Positions 32,560-40,643 of a DNA stretch of 47,291 bases are shown here, piece after piece. Where the stretch lies: positions 1-47,291 of the forward strand of contig CAVOYZ010000019.1 of assembly GCA_963700785.1 (NCBI GenBank), given 5' to 3'. Source of the stretch: CAXMST01 sp963700785. Lineage in GTDB: Bacteria > Actinomycetota > Thermoleophilia > Solirubrobacterales > 70-9. Position numbers and translations under genes: made by a program. Below the pieces are notes generated by a model. That model did not search any database. It was not told where the DNA came from and saw only the letters and a program-made list of their open reading frames with translations. Each line of letters opens with the position of its first letter. The stretch's first letter is position 1.

Positions 32560-33892
32560 CGTCGATCACCTCTGCCTCGACATCATCGTCGGCGAAGCGG
32601 ACGCCGATCCGTCCCGCCGCGCGCGCCGCGACGGCGCTCGAGACCGGCTGGCCGGCGGAGTCGGAGACCAGCGCGTAGCCGCGCTCGAGCACGCGGTCGG
32701 GATCGTGGGCGGCGATCGTCGCCTCGAGCGACTCGAGCCGCTTGCGCAGGGTGCCGGTCGTCGCCTCGTGGATCTCGGCGCTGCGGCGCCGCCGCAGGAC
32801 CACGGCATAGCGCGCCAGCGTCTCGTCGCGGCCGCTGAACGCACGGCGCGAGGCGGCCCGGATCTCGCGCAGCCGCTGATGCAGGTCGGCGCGCTCGGAG
32901 CGCATATGTCCGGCGAGGCCGCGGGCGATCGACCCGAGCCCCCGGGCCCGCTCGCCGACGGCGCGGCGGCCGAAGCGGCCGAGCCGAGTCGCCTGGGCCT
33001 CGAGCTCACCCCTCGCGACCGCGACATCGAGGCCGACCGCAGCCTCGGCGGCGTGGGTCGGGGTCGAGCAGGCGACCGCGGAGACGTCGTCGATCAGCGT
33101 CCGGTCGATCTCGTGGCCGACCGCGGAGATCACCGGCACCCGCAGCAGCGCCACGGTCCGGCAGAGGGCCTCGTCGCAGAAGCACCAGAGATCGGTGAGG
33201 CTGCCGCCGCCGCGGGAGACGATGATCGCCTCGACCTCGGGGACGGCGGCGAGGTCGCGAAGCGCGGTGGCGATCCGCGGCGCCGCCGCCTTGCCTTGCA
33301 CCGGCGGGTGGGCGAGGATCAGGCGCCCCCGCCACGAGCGCCGCTCGAGCCCGGCGAGGATGTCGGCGAAGGCCGCCGAGTTGGAGCCGACGACGACGCC
33401 GATCGCCCGCGGCAAGAGTGGCAGCGGCAGCAGCTTCTGCGGCTCGAACAGGCCCTCGGCGGCGAGTTGGCGGCGCAGGCGCTCGAGCTGAGCGAGCAGG
33501 TCCCCCTCCCCGGCTGGACGCAGGTAGCTGACCCGGAAGCTGAACGACGGCGAGGAGCGCTCCGAGCCGGGGAAGTAGTCGGGCCCGCCGGCGGCGACGA
33601 TCTCGACCCCGTCGCTGAGCGCGTCCTCCGGCAGATCGAGCTTCTTCAGGTCCGAGCGCCAGATCGAGCAGGGCACGGCGCCGTCGGCATCGCGCAGGTC
33701 GAAGTAGACCGCCTTCGCCGACCTCGAGCAGTTGACGACCTCGCCCAGCAGCCGCACCCGGGGACGCTTTCGGAGGAAGTCCCGGAAGCCGGTCGCCCAG
33801 CTCCCGACCGGGAACGGGCCCGGCAGATCGGGCTCGCCCGGAGCCAGCGGCGCCGGTGGCGACTGCTCCGCGGGTGCCTGCGACTGCTCCAT
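32552..33892 (-). CDS. xseA: Exodeoxyribonuclease VII large subunit
   Basis: A 446-residue catalytic subunit of exonuclease VII. An N-terminal OB fold (VRLLGEVVNCSRSAKAVYFDLRD, about residues 44-66) binds single-stranded DNA. The catalytic domain contains IGVVVGSNSAAFADIL, EAIIVSRGGGSLTDLWCF and PVISAVGHEIDRTLID, all family hallmarks. Next is a long coiled-coil arm rich in Arg, and last the C-terminal RGYALVSDSAG segment. About 30 Pro/Ala-rich residues precede the OB fold. ATG 33892. Divergent from the anchored protein at 33981. Confidence 0.95.
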   Translation of the reverse strand: MEQSQAPAEQSPPAPLAPGEPDLPGPFPVGSWATGFRDFLRKRPRVRLLGEVVNCSRSAKAVYFDLRDADGAVPCSIWRSDLKKLDLPEDALSDGVEIVAAGGPDYFPGSERSSPSFSFRVSYLRPAGEGDLLAQLERLRRQLAAEGLFEPQKLLPLPLLPRAIGVVVGSNSAAFADILAGLERRSWRGRLILAHPPVQGKAAAPRIATALRDLAAVPEVEAIIVSRGGGSLTDLWCFCDEALCRTVALLRVPVISAVGHEIDRTLIDDVSAVACSTPTHAAEAAVGLDVAVARGELEAQATRLGRFGRRAVGERARGLGSIARGLAGHMRSERADLHQRLREIRAASRRAFSGRDETLARYAVVLRRRRSAEIHEATTGTLRKRLESLEATIAAHDPDRVLERGYALVSDSAGQPVSSAVAARAAGRIGVRFADDDVEAEVIDDA

Positions 33893-33980
33893 GCACCCAG
33901 GATCGCAGGAGGGGCGGGCGCATCGTCCGCGGACCCGGAATCAGGCTCAAGCGATTCCGCGCCCGGGCCGAAGAAGAGGC

Positions 33981-34945
33981 ATGGCCCCCTACGACGTACT
34001 CCGAACCGACTCTGTGCCGCCGCCCGGCCCGCGGCCGCCTGCGGGCGCCATCGACCCCTCCATCGCCGCCCTCGCCAGCCGCCTGCGGACTCCGGCCGGC
34101 GACCCCCCGTCTGGGTGCTCGCCGCCGTCGCTGTCGTGCTGGCGGTCGGGGCCGGGTTCGCATTCGGGCTCCCGGGCGGATCGAAGGATGGGGCGCCGCT
34201 GACCGCGATCGCCGAGGCCGCGCAGCGGACCAGCGAGCTCTCCGGCGCCCGCTTCTCCGGCACCGGGACCGGAAACGGCGCCGGAGTCCAGTTCCAGATG
34301 AGCTTCGAGGGCGCCTACAACACCGAGACCGGGCGTTCGACCATGCGCATGCAGACCACCAGCCCCGGCGCGCCTCAGGTTGCGGCGGCGATGAACCCGC
34401 TGGTCGCGGTCCAGGACGGGCTGACCATGTACATGTCCTCCCCGGCCTTCTCCGCCATGCTCCCCAGCGGCAAGCGCTGGATGAAGATCGACGTCTCCGA
34501 GTTCGGCGCAGAGCCGCTCTCCGGACAGGTCGAATCGGTCGACGCGCGGGCGATCCTCGACCAGCTGGCTGCGGTCGGCGACGAGCCCCAGATGGTCGGT
34601 CGCGAGACGGTCCGCGGCGTCGCAACCACCCACTACACCGCCACCCTCGACCCCGGGCTGCAGGCCGATCAGCTGCGGGAATCCGGTAACGATCTCGCCG
34701 CGGACCTGCTCGAGAGCCAGGACCAGCGCGCGACCGTCGACGTCTGGATCGACCGCGACGGCCTGGTTCGCCGCACCTCGATGGCGACCGCGATGCAGCT
34801 GACCGGCCAGGCCGGCGCGAGCATGACGATGACGATGGACTTCTACGACTTCGATGCGGCACCGAAGATCGCCGTCCCGGCTGAGGTCGACGCCTTCGAC
34901 GCGACCTCGCTCGCCCTGCAGGGCCTCGAGAGCGCCGCTCCCTAG
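33981..34945 (+). CDS. Membrane-anchored LppX/LolA-like exported protein (frame broken near start)
   Basis: About 321 residues after repair. ATG 33981, with AAGAAGAGGC before it, gives a cytoplasmic leader (YDVLRTDSVPPPG, then DPSIAALASRLRTPAG). The anchor VWVLAAVAVVLAVGAGFAFG and the whole exported domain are in another frame. Joining needs one more base in the C6 run at 34103-34108. The exported part has a long beta-rich pattern with paired Met/Thr-rich strands (STMRMQTTSPG, SMTMTMDFYDF), and DVWIDRDGLVRRTSM is a typical strand-turn of lipoprotein-like LppX/DUF6612-type proteins. Function unknown; possibly lipid binding. It overlaps the convergent kinase gene by four bases. Confidence 0.7.
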
Positions 34946-36519
34946 GTCGCCGCTCGGGCGAGCGTTGCGCGGTCGAGCAGCGCCTCGACCGCCCGCAGCT
35001 GCTCCTCGATCGGCCGCTCGGCGTCGATCGCCGCGACCCGCTCCGGCGCCACCTCCTCGAGCGGCTCGAAGGTTCCGAGCTGTCCCTCGACCACCTCGAT
35101 GTCGGCGTCGGAGACCCGCCCGGGCTCCTGCTGGCGCGACCGGGCGCGCCCGAGCAGCACCGCGTCGGGGGCCTCACAGCGCGCGAACAGCAGCGGCCCC
35201 GGGGACTCCCCCAGCCCCGCGCGGAGCGCGTCGCGATCGGCCCGGCGACGGGCGGTGGCATCGACGATCACCCCGCCCGCCTCGGCGAGCTCGGCCGCGG
35301 CAGCGGCGCCCAGCTCCCGGTAGGTGCGGAGGCTGAACTCCTCGCTGTAGTGCTCGGGCGCGGCGCGCTCGGTCGGCTCGATCCCGGCGAGCCGCTTGCG
35401 GGTCGTGTCGGCATCGATCACCGGCAGGCCGCTGAGCTCGGCCAGCTCCGCGGCGAGCGTGCTCTTGCCGCTCGCCGCGACCCCGCAGACGACCAGCGCG
35501 AACGGCAGTCGCGCCCGCCAGGCGAAGCGGTGGCCGAGCGCGTGCAGCTCCGCCGCCTCCAGCGCCCCGGCCTCGGGATCGGGGTCGAACAGCGCGACCT
35601 TCGCCCGGACCCAGGCCCGGTAGGAGCAGAGGAAGGCGAGCAGGTGGGGCTCCCCCGGATCGCCGCCCGCCCGTCGGTAGGCGTCGAGCAGCTCCGCCGC
35701 CCGCTCGCCCGCTCCGAGCCGCTCGACGTCCATCAGCAGGAAGGCGAGATCGGCGGCCACGTCGATCTCACGCAGGCCCGGGTCGAACTCGATGCAGTCG
35801 TAGACCTGGATCGGGTCGATGACCAGCACATGCTCGGCCCGCAGGTCGCCGTGGCCGTCGCGGACCAGGCCGGCGGCAGCTCGCCGCTCGAGCTCGGCCT
35901 CCCCCCGGCGCAGGAAGGCCGCGGTGAAGTCCTCGGCGGCGCCCAGACGAGCCGCGGCGATCGCCCCGCCGGCGCGCTCGCGGGTCGTCTCCAGGTTCTC
36001 ATCGAGCGCGGCGACGAGCCGCGGCACGCTCGCGCCGGGATCGGCCGGGATCTCCGCCTCGGCGTGAAACCGGGCCAGCCGCTCACCGATCCGCGCGATC
36101 TCGGCCGCCTCCACCTCCCCGCCGAGCAGCAGCCGATCGAGCGTCCGCCGCTGGGGGATCGCCCGCATCTCGACCACGTACTCGATCGCGGCGGGGTCAT
36201 CCTCGGCGGCGAGGGCGAACGATCCGTCGGCATCCCGCGCGATCGACCGCAGGTCGAGGTAGTAGTCGGGCGCAAGGCGGCGGTTGAGGATCAGCTCCTG
36301 CCGGCACATCTCATGGCGGCGCTCGAGGGTCCCGTAGTCGAGGAACGGCAGCTGCAGGGGCTTCTTCACCTTGTAGGCGAGCTCGCCGGCGACGAACACC
36401 CAGGAGATGTGGGTCTCGTGCAGCTCGACCCGAGCCGGATCGTGCGGCCAAAAGCCCCGGTCGAGCAGCGCCGAGACGAGCTCGTCGCTGCCGGGGAGGC
36501 TGTCGGGCTGGGCGCTCAT
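34942..36519 (-). CDS. Bifunctional aminoglycoside-phosphotransferase-like/AAA P-loop kinase (Rv2004c-like)
   Basis: A 525-residue two-domain protein. The N-terminal 340 residues have a phosphotransferase (APH/choline-kinase-like) fold with VRDGHGDLRAEHVLVID as Brenner motif and CIEFDPGLREIDVAADLAF as the metal loop. The C-terminal part is a gluconate-kinase-like P-loop domain with GVAASGKSTLA, then LPVIDADTTRKRL. The same fusion is known as Rv2004c in Mycobacterium tuberculosis, a dormancy (DosR) gene. Substrates are unknown. ATG 36519 is preferred over the 57 upstream residues, which are Arg/Pro-rich. It is divergent from the ribosome-hibernation gene, again a dormancy-type partner. Confidence 0.87.
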   Translation of the reverse strand: MSAQPDSLPGSDELVSALLDRGFWPHDPARVELHETHISWVFVAGELAYKVKKPLQLPFLDYGTLERRHEMCRQELILNRRLAPDYYLDLRSIARDADGSFALAAEDDPAAIEYVVEMRAIPQRRTLDRLLLGGEVEAAEIARIGERLARFHAEAEIPADPGASVPRLVAALDENLETTRERAGGAIAAARLGAAEDFTAAFLRRGEAELERRAAAGLVRDGHGDLRAEHVLVIDPIQVYDCIEFDPGLREIDVAADLAFLLMDVERLGAGERAAELLDAYRRAGGDPGEPHLLAFLCSYRAWVRAKVALFDPDPEAGALEAAELHALGHRFAWRARLPFALVVCGVAASGKSTLAAELAELSGLPVIDADTTRKRLAGIEPTERAAPEHYSEEFSLRTYRELGAAAAAELAEAGGVIVDATARRRADRDALRAGLGESPGPLLFARCEAPDAVLLGRARSRQQEPGRVSDADIEVVEGQLGTFEPLEEVAPERVAAIDAERPIEEQLRAVEALLDRATLARAAT

Positions 36520-36722
36520 CGCTCTCGAAGGACATGATCGCGCCCGCCGCCGGCCCGGGTCGCAGGGGATACCCGCTGTGGCGTGCGGCCACCCACGGGT
36601 GACGGGGGCGCGGCGATCTGGTATCCACTCAACACCGCAAGCGGGCTTTCGGTGCCGGTGAGGCGGGCGGGGCAGAGCAGCGACCGGCAATCGCCGAACT
36701 TAGAGGAAAGGATCGAGACGAG

Positions 36723-37520
36723 ATGATCGACGTCGATGTCACAGCACGGGGCGAGGTTCCCGACGAGGCGCGCGAGCACGCGATCGAGCGGATCGGCCGC
36801 CTCGAGCGGCTGGTCGACAGCCCCGAGATCCGCGCCCACGTGGTCCTCACCCAGGAGGCGAACCCGCGGATCGAGCGGCCCTCCCGGGCCGAGGGCGAGA
36901 TCAACCTGAACGGACCCGCGGTCCGCGCCAGCGTCGCCGACATCGAGATGGGCGGCGCGATCAACCAGCTCACCGCCCGGCTCGAGCGGCAGCTGCGCCG
37001 TTACGTCGACCGCCGCGCCGACCGCGCCCGCCGCTCAGCCGAGCACGAGCCCGGCGAGTGGCGTCACGGCGACCTCGGCGGCAACCGGCCCGAGCGCCTG
37101 CGGCGCGACCCCGAGGAGCGCGAGATCGTCCGCCGCAAGACCTTCGCCACCCGCCCGCTGAGCGTCGCCGAGGCCGCCGACGAGATGGAGCTCCTCGACC
37201 ACGACTTCTACCTGTTCACCGAGGTCGAGACCAGCACCGAGGCTGTCTGCTACCACCGCGACGACGGCCGCATCGGAGTGATCGGCCCGCGCGGGATCGG
37301 CTGGGAGGGCAGCGAGGACGCCGACGGGATCGTCCGTGAGGAGACCCGGGTCAGCGGCGCAACCGCGCTCGCCGACGTGCTCGCCGAGATGGGCGAGCTC
37401 AACCACCGGTTCATGTACTTCGTCAACGAGAGCAGCGGCCGCGGCAACGCGATCTACCTCCGCTACGACGGCCACTACGGCCTGATCGAGCCGGCCGCCG
37501 AGGGCGAAGCCGCGGCCTGA
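36723..37520 (+). CDS. hpf: Ribosome hibernation factor, HPF/RaiA family with tandem C-terminal domains
   Basis: A 265-residue long-form hibernation factor that should bind the 30S subunit and dimerise or store ribosomes in stationary phase. The N-terminal domain (residues 1-100) has the basic helix VDRRADRARRS at its end. The C-terminal domain is duplicated: KTFATRPLSVAEAADEMELL (about residue 139) and again TRVSGATALADVLAEMGEL (about 204), each followed by a strand-turn-strand ending in a GVIGP- or GLIEPA-like motif. Tandem copies are also found in some actinobacterial HPFs. ATG 36723; AGGAAAGG lies about 11 bases upstream. It is divergent from the Rv2004c-like gene. Confidence 0.85.
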   Translation: MIDVDVTARGEVPDEAREHAIERIGRLERLVDSPEIRAHVVLTQEANPRIERPSRAEGEINLNGPAVRASVADIEMGGAINQLTARLERQLRRYVDRRADRARRSAEHEPGEWRHGDLGGNRPERLRRDPEEREIVRRKTFATRPLSVAEAADEMELLDHDFYLFTEVETSTEAVCYHRDDGRIGVIGPRGIGWEGSEDADGIVREETRVSGATALADVLAEMGELNHRFMYFVNESSGRGNAIYLRYDGHYGLIEPAAEGEAAA

Positions 37521-37528
37521 GGCCCGGC

Positions 37529-38245
37529 TCACTCGAAGGCGCGGTCGCCGCCGAACAGGCTCATCGCCTCCGGCTTGCGCGGCAGGATCCGCTCGTAGGG
37601 GATCCTGCCGGTCGCATCGGCGTGCACGCAGAGCCGCGAGCCCGAGGGACGCTTGCGCTCCCAGACCGGCCTCGCATTCTCGAACCCGCAGAGCCGCAGC
37701 AGCTCGTAGACGGCGAGCTCGTTCGGCACCCACCAGTTCGAGAGGTTGGCCTCGTCGTGGTCGCCGTGCTTGAGGACCAGCACCGGCTCCTCGGTCTCGA
37801 GCTCGCGGGTCGCGGTCTCGAGCACCAGGACGCCCCCGGTCACCTTGCGCAGCCGCAGCAGCAGCGAGACGACGTTCTCGACGTGATAGAGCACCCCTGA
37901 GCAGACGACGACGTCGTAGCTGTCGAGCTCCAGCCACTTCTCGGAGAGGATGTCCATCTGCACGAACTCGAAGCCGAACTTGTCGACGTTCTTGCGCAGC
38001 TCGTCGGAGGTGCAGAGATCGAGGCCGACGACGTGCTCGGCGTTCCGCTCCATCGCCTCCGCGCAGTTGACGCCCTCCCAGCAGCCAACGTCGAGAAACG
38101 ACTTGCCGGTCATGTCCTCGGGCAGCGCGTAGCGCTCCCACTTGTTCCGGTCCCTCGGAGGATCGTTGCGCTCCTTGATCGCGCGCACGAACTTCGGCAC
38201 CCGCACCAGCGGGCGCCCGTCCGGCCTTATCGGAAGGGTTGCCAT
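37529..38245 (-). CDS. Class I SAM-dependent methyltransferase
   Basis: A 238-residue methyltransferase. The SAM loop is FLDVGCWEGVNCAEA (about residues 50-64), acidic end of strand 2 VVGLDLCTSD, and post-motif VVVCSGVLYHVENVVSLLL. The phrase KSFLDVGCWEG and the overall pattern resemble DUF1698/CmoB-like and related small-molecule methyltransferases. The substrate is unknown. ATG 38245 follows TAGGCT (38254-38259) by eight bases, flanked by a GCCCCT/AGGGGC dyad. It converges with the hibernation factor gene. Confidence 0.82.
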   Translation of the reverse strand: MATLPIRPDGRPLVRVPKFVRAIKERNDPPRDRNKWERYALPEDMTGKSFLDVGCWEGVNCAEAMERNAEHVVGLDLCTSDELRKNVDKFGFEFVQMDILSEKWLELDSYDVVVCSGVLYHVENVVSLLLRLRKVTGGVLVLETATRELETEEPVLVLKHGDHDEANLSNWWVPNELAVYELLRLCGFENARPVWERKRPSGSRLCVHADATGRIPYERILPRKPEAMSLFGGDRAFE

Positions 38246-38246
38246 C

Positions 38247-38269
38247 GGCCCCTAGCCTAGACAGGGGCT
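38247..38269 (-). promoter_or_regulatory. Promoter with flanking dyad before the methyltransferase gene
   Basis: GGCCCCT (38247-38253) and AGGGGCT (38263-38269) flank a minus-strand -10-like TAGGCT (38254-38259). The hairpin-like dyad around the -10 could be an operator. No known binding protein. Confidence 0.35.
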
Positions 38270-38551
38270 CCGCTGTCGCGCGGGCAGCGGGACGCCACGA
38301 CCCCCTCGACTCCACCCCCGCGACGCAACCCGGTCACGGTTCCGTCCGAGGGTCGTGAGACACTTGTGCGGTTCGTTACGTGCGGCTCCCGTTCCGGCCC
38401 GGCCAGAGCAAGGCCCGGCGCCCTCGCCCTCCCGCAGGTCCCGAGGCGATCAGCGCCGCGCGTCGCGAACCAGCGCCGACCCCGCCGCGAGGCGACCGGA
38501 TACCGTGCCGGCGGCGCGCGAACGAGCACGCCGCAAGCGACCGTGGAGAAG
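38270..38551. other. Upstream region of the sigma-XRE-IrrE operon
   Basis: About 280 bases between the methyltransferase promoter and the sigma gene. The stretch GTGAGACACTTGTGCGGTTCGTTACG (38355-38380) is less GC-rich than its surroundings and may hold the promoter, but no consensus -35/-10 pair is clear. I see no gene here. Confidence 0.3.
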
Positions 38552-39211
38552 ATGCCCGACGATCCAGACAAGCCCTGCCTCTCCGAGACCGAGCTCAGCC
38601 GGTTCTCCGACGAACAGCTGCTCGCCTACATCGTCGAGCAGCGTGACGCCGGTCGCTCGCAGTGCACGAAGCAGGCGCTGGCGGTGCTCGCCTTCGGCCA
38701 CTGGGACCGGATCCACTACTGGGTCGCGGCCAAGGTGCCGACCGGTGACGTCGACGACGTCACCGCGGCGGTGATCGAGAGCGCGCTGACCTCGGCCTTC
38801 GACGGCAGGAGCATCGGCCGGTTCATCGCCTGGCTCAAGGTGATCGCCCAGCGCCGGATCGCCGACTTCCACGGCAAGGCCGAGCGCTCTCCGGACCTCG
38901 AGCCGCTCGCCGTCGAGCACCAGGGCGAGGAGGACATCTTCGGCGCGCAGCCCTCCGAGGAGTCCGCGGAGGAGGCGGTGCTGATCCGCGAGACCGTCGG
39001 CCGGGTGCTCGAGGGGCGCAGCGCGCTCCACCGGACCGTGATCCGCCTCTACGGGCCGAACGAGCTCGAGTTCATAGGGCTGAGCGCGCGCGAGACGGCC
39101 GAGCGGACCGAGCAGCTGCATCCGGGATCGGACATGACCGAGGCCAACGTCCACCAGATCTGGCGCCGCTTCCGCAGCGACGTCGACGATGCGCTCGGGA
39201 TGCGATCCTAG
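38552..39211 (+). CDS. ECF-like RNA polymerase sigma factor
   Basis: A 219-residue sigma factor. Region 2 spans about residues 30-110 with GDVDDVTAAVIESALTSAFD and FIAWLKVIAQRRIADFHGK, the core-binding and -10 recognition helices. Region 4 begins near LEGRSALHRTVIRLYG and includes a recognition helix with TEANVHQIWRRFR. The linker is acidic. The N-terminal 25 residues are a short acidic extension. ATG 38552 is preceded by GGAGAA. The next gene follows after eight bases, so sigma and XRE-like protein are one transcript. There is no ZAS anti-sigma gene adjacent; the XRE-like and metallopeptidase genes take that position. Confidence 0.85.
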   Translation: MPDDPDKPCLSETELSRFSDEQLLAYIVEQRDAGRSQCTKQALAVLAFGHWDRIHYWVAAKVPTGDVDDVTAAVIESALTSAFDGRSIGRFIAWLKVIAQRRIADFHGKAERSPDLEPLAVEHQGEEDIFGAQPSEESAEEAVLIRETVGRVLEGRSALHRTVIRLYGPNELEFIGLSARETAERTEQLHPGSDMTEANVHQIWRRFRSDVDDALGMRS

Positions 39212-39219
39212 GAGTCCCA

Positions 39220-39855
39220 GTGGCTGACCCCGACGCACTTCTGGCGGAGTTCAAGGAGGCCTATGAGGCCGGCGGGCAGCCCGATCTCGGGGCGATCCTC
39301 GCGCGCGCATCCCCGGACGAGCGTCAGACCCTGCAGCAACGGATCGACTCCTATCTCATGACGGCACCGCGTAGAGCCTGGAATCAGGCCGCATACGAGG
39401 CATCGCCGGCGCGCAAGGCGGTCGAGCGGGTCTGGGAGTCGCTCGAGGGCGTCTCCGGCGGCTGGCCTGAGCTGCTCCCGAGCCTCCGCCATCGGGCCCG
39501 GATCAAGCGCAGGGCGCTGGTCGAGCGCCTCGCCGCCGCGCTCGACGTCAGCGGGCGGGAGGAGCAGGTCGCCGTCTACTACAACCAGATGGAGCACGGC
39601 CGGCTGCGCGCTGAGGGCGTCTCGCAGCGGGTCTTCGAGGCGCTCGGCGAGATCCTCGGCGAGAGCGCCGAGCGGATCCGGAATGCCGGGCTCGCCGGGC
39701 CGCCCCCCGACAGCGGCACCCAGCCGGCGCTCGCGCGGCTCGCGTTCGACGAGTCCCGCGCCGCGCCCAGCCCGGGGACCCCCGAGGCGGAAGCGGTATC
39801 GGCCGAGGCCGACGCGGGCCGCGACGAGGTCGACGAGCTCTTCCGCGGCGGCTGA
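39220..39855 (+). CDS. XRE-like HTH protein between a sigma factor and an ImmA/IrrE peptidase
   Basis: A 211-residue protein. The central part (about residues 82-150) looks like a diverged Cro/CI-type HTH: RHRARIKRRALVERLAAALDV, then VYYNQMEHGRL and VSQRVFEALGEILGESAERIR. The N-terminal 75 residues are helical and include the segment RRAWNQAAYEASPARKAVERVW. The C-terminal 55 residues are Pro/Glu-rich and probably flexible, a likely place for cleavage. GTG 39220 is eight bases after the sigma stop. XRE proteins next to ImmA/IrrE peptidases are often the peptidase substrates, so I infer that it represses this operon or holds the sigma factor, and is cleaved under stress. Confidence 0.72.
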   Translation: MADPDALLAEFKEAYEAGGQPDLGAILARASPDERQTLQQRIDSYLMTAPRRAWNQAAYEASPARKAVERVWESLEGVSGGWPELLPSLRHRARIKRRALVERLAAALDVSGREEQVAVYYNQMEHGRLRAEGVSQRVFEALGEILGESAERIRNAGLAGPPPDSGTQPALARLAFDESRAAPSPGTPEAEAVSAEADAGRDEVDELFRGG

Positions 39856-39903
39856 GCGACCGCCTCGGACCGCCCGCCGGCCGGCGACTCTTGGAGCCGC
39901 GGC

Positions 39904-39909
39904 TACCAT
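39904..39909 (+). promoter_or_regulatory. -10 box of a possible internal leaderless promoter
   Basis: TACCAT ends seven bases before ATG 39917, 49 bases after the XRE-like gene's stop, so the peptidase could also be expressed on its own. Confidence 0.4.
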
Positions 39910-39916
39910 CGCGTTG

Positions 39917-40525
39917 ATGGAGGACGAACGAGTCCACGACCTCGAGCGCCGTGCAGCGCGGGTCCTCGTCGATGCCCCCGACTACCTGTGGGGCGGGCGC
40001 TCGCTCCCGATCCCGGTCGAGGACATCATCGACTCCCACTTCGCGCTTCAGGTCCGCGAGGTCGAGGACATGACCACCGCGCCCGGCTGCCCGCCGCTCG
40101 AACCCGGTCAGACGATCTCCGGCCTGTTGCTCGCCTCCCGGCAGGAGATCTGGGTCAACGCCGAGGAGGTCAGGCGGTGGCCGCGCCGGCGCCGGTTCAC
40201 GCTCGGCCACGAGCTCGGCCACTGGGTCCTGCACCGCGACGAGCAGACCTCGCTCTTCTGCCGCCACGGGAGCGTCGACCCCGAGGACGAGGAGGGTAAG
40301 AGGCGGGGCAAGCGGCCGCCGCTGCCCGAGCCCGAGCAGGAGGCCAACCACTTCGCCGCGGCGCTGCTGATCCCGCGGCCGATGCTCGAGTCCCGCTACG
40401 AGGCGCTCGCCGGCGACCCGGACTGCTTCCCGAAGCTCTGCGAGATCTTCGGCGTCTCCGGCGCCGCGATGAGCCGCCGCCTGCGCCAGGTGATCCCAGC
40501 GGGCGGCCCTCGGCCCCGCTCCTAG
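39917..40525 (+). CDS. ImmA/IrrE-family metallo-endopeptidase
   Basis: A 202-residue zinc protease of the ImmA/IrrE (COG2856) family. The gluzincin motif HELGHW is in FTLGHELGHWVLHRDE (about residue 96), and the downstream acidic ligand lies in EPEQEANHFAAALLIPRPML (about residue 140). The family cleaves repressors: ImmA cuts ImmR, IrrE/PprI cuts DdrO. There is no extra DNA-binding or GAF domain. ATG 39917, with TACCAT seven bases upstream. Its natural target is probably the XRE-like protein just upstream. The trigger is not visible. Confidence 0.9.
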   Translation: MEDERVHDLERRAARVLVDAPDYLWGGRSLPIPVEDIIDSHFALQVREVEDMTTAPGCPPLEPGQTISGLLLASRQEIWVNAEEVRRWPRRRRFTLGHELGHWVLHRDEQTSLFCRHGSVDPEDEEGKRRGKRPPLPEPEQEANHFAAALLIPRPMLESRYEALAGDPDCFPKLCEIFGVSGAAMSRRLRQVIPAGGPRPRS

Positions 40526-40643
40526 GACAGCGCCCGACTACCCGACCTCGACCGTCCTAGCGGCACCCGCTCGGGCGGATCCAGCGCCGGGATCGCGCAA
40601 GGGACGGATACCCTGCCTGGCGCCCAGCGAGAGGAGAGCCGAG

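Noticed and set aside
36630..36665. A DosR-like box before the hibernation factor gene.
   Set aside because: GGGCTTTCGGTGCC matches only about nine of 14 consensus positions, which is not convincing.
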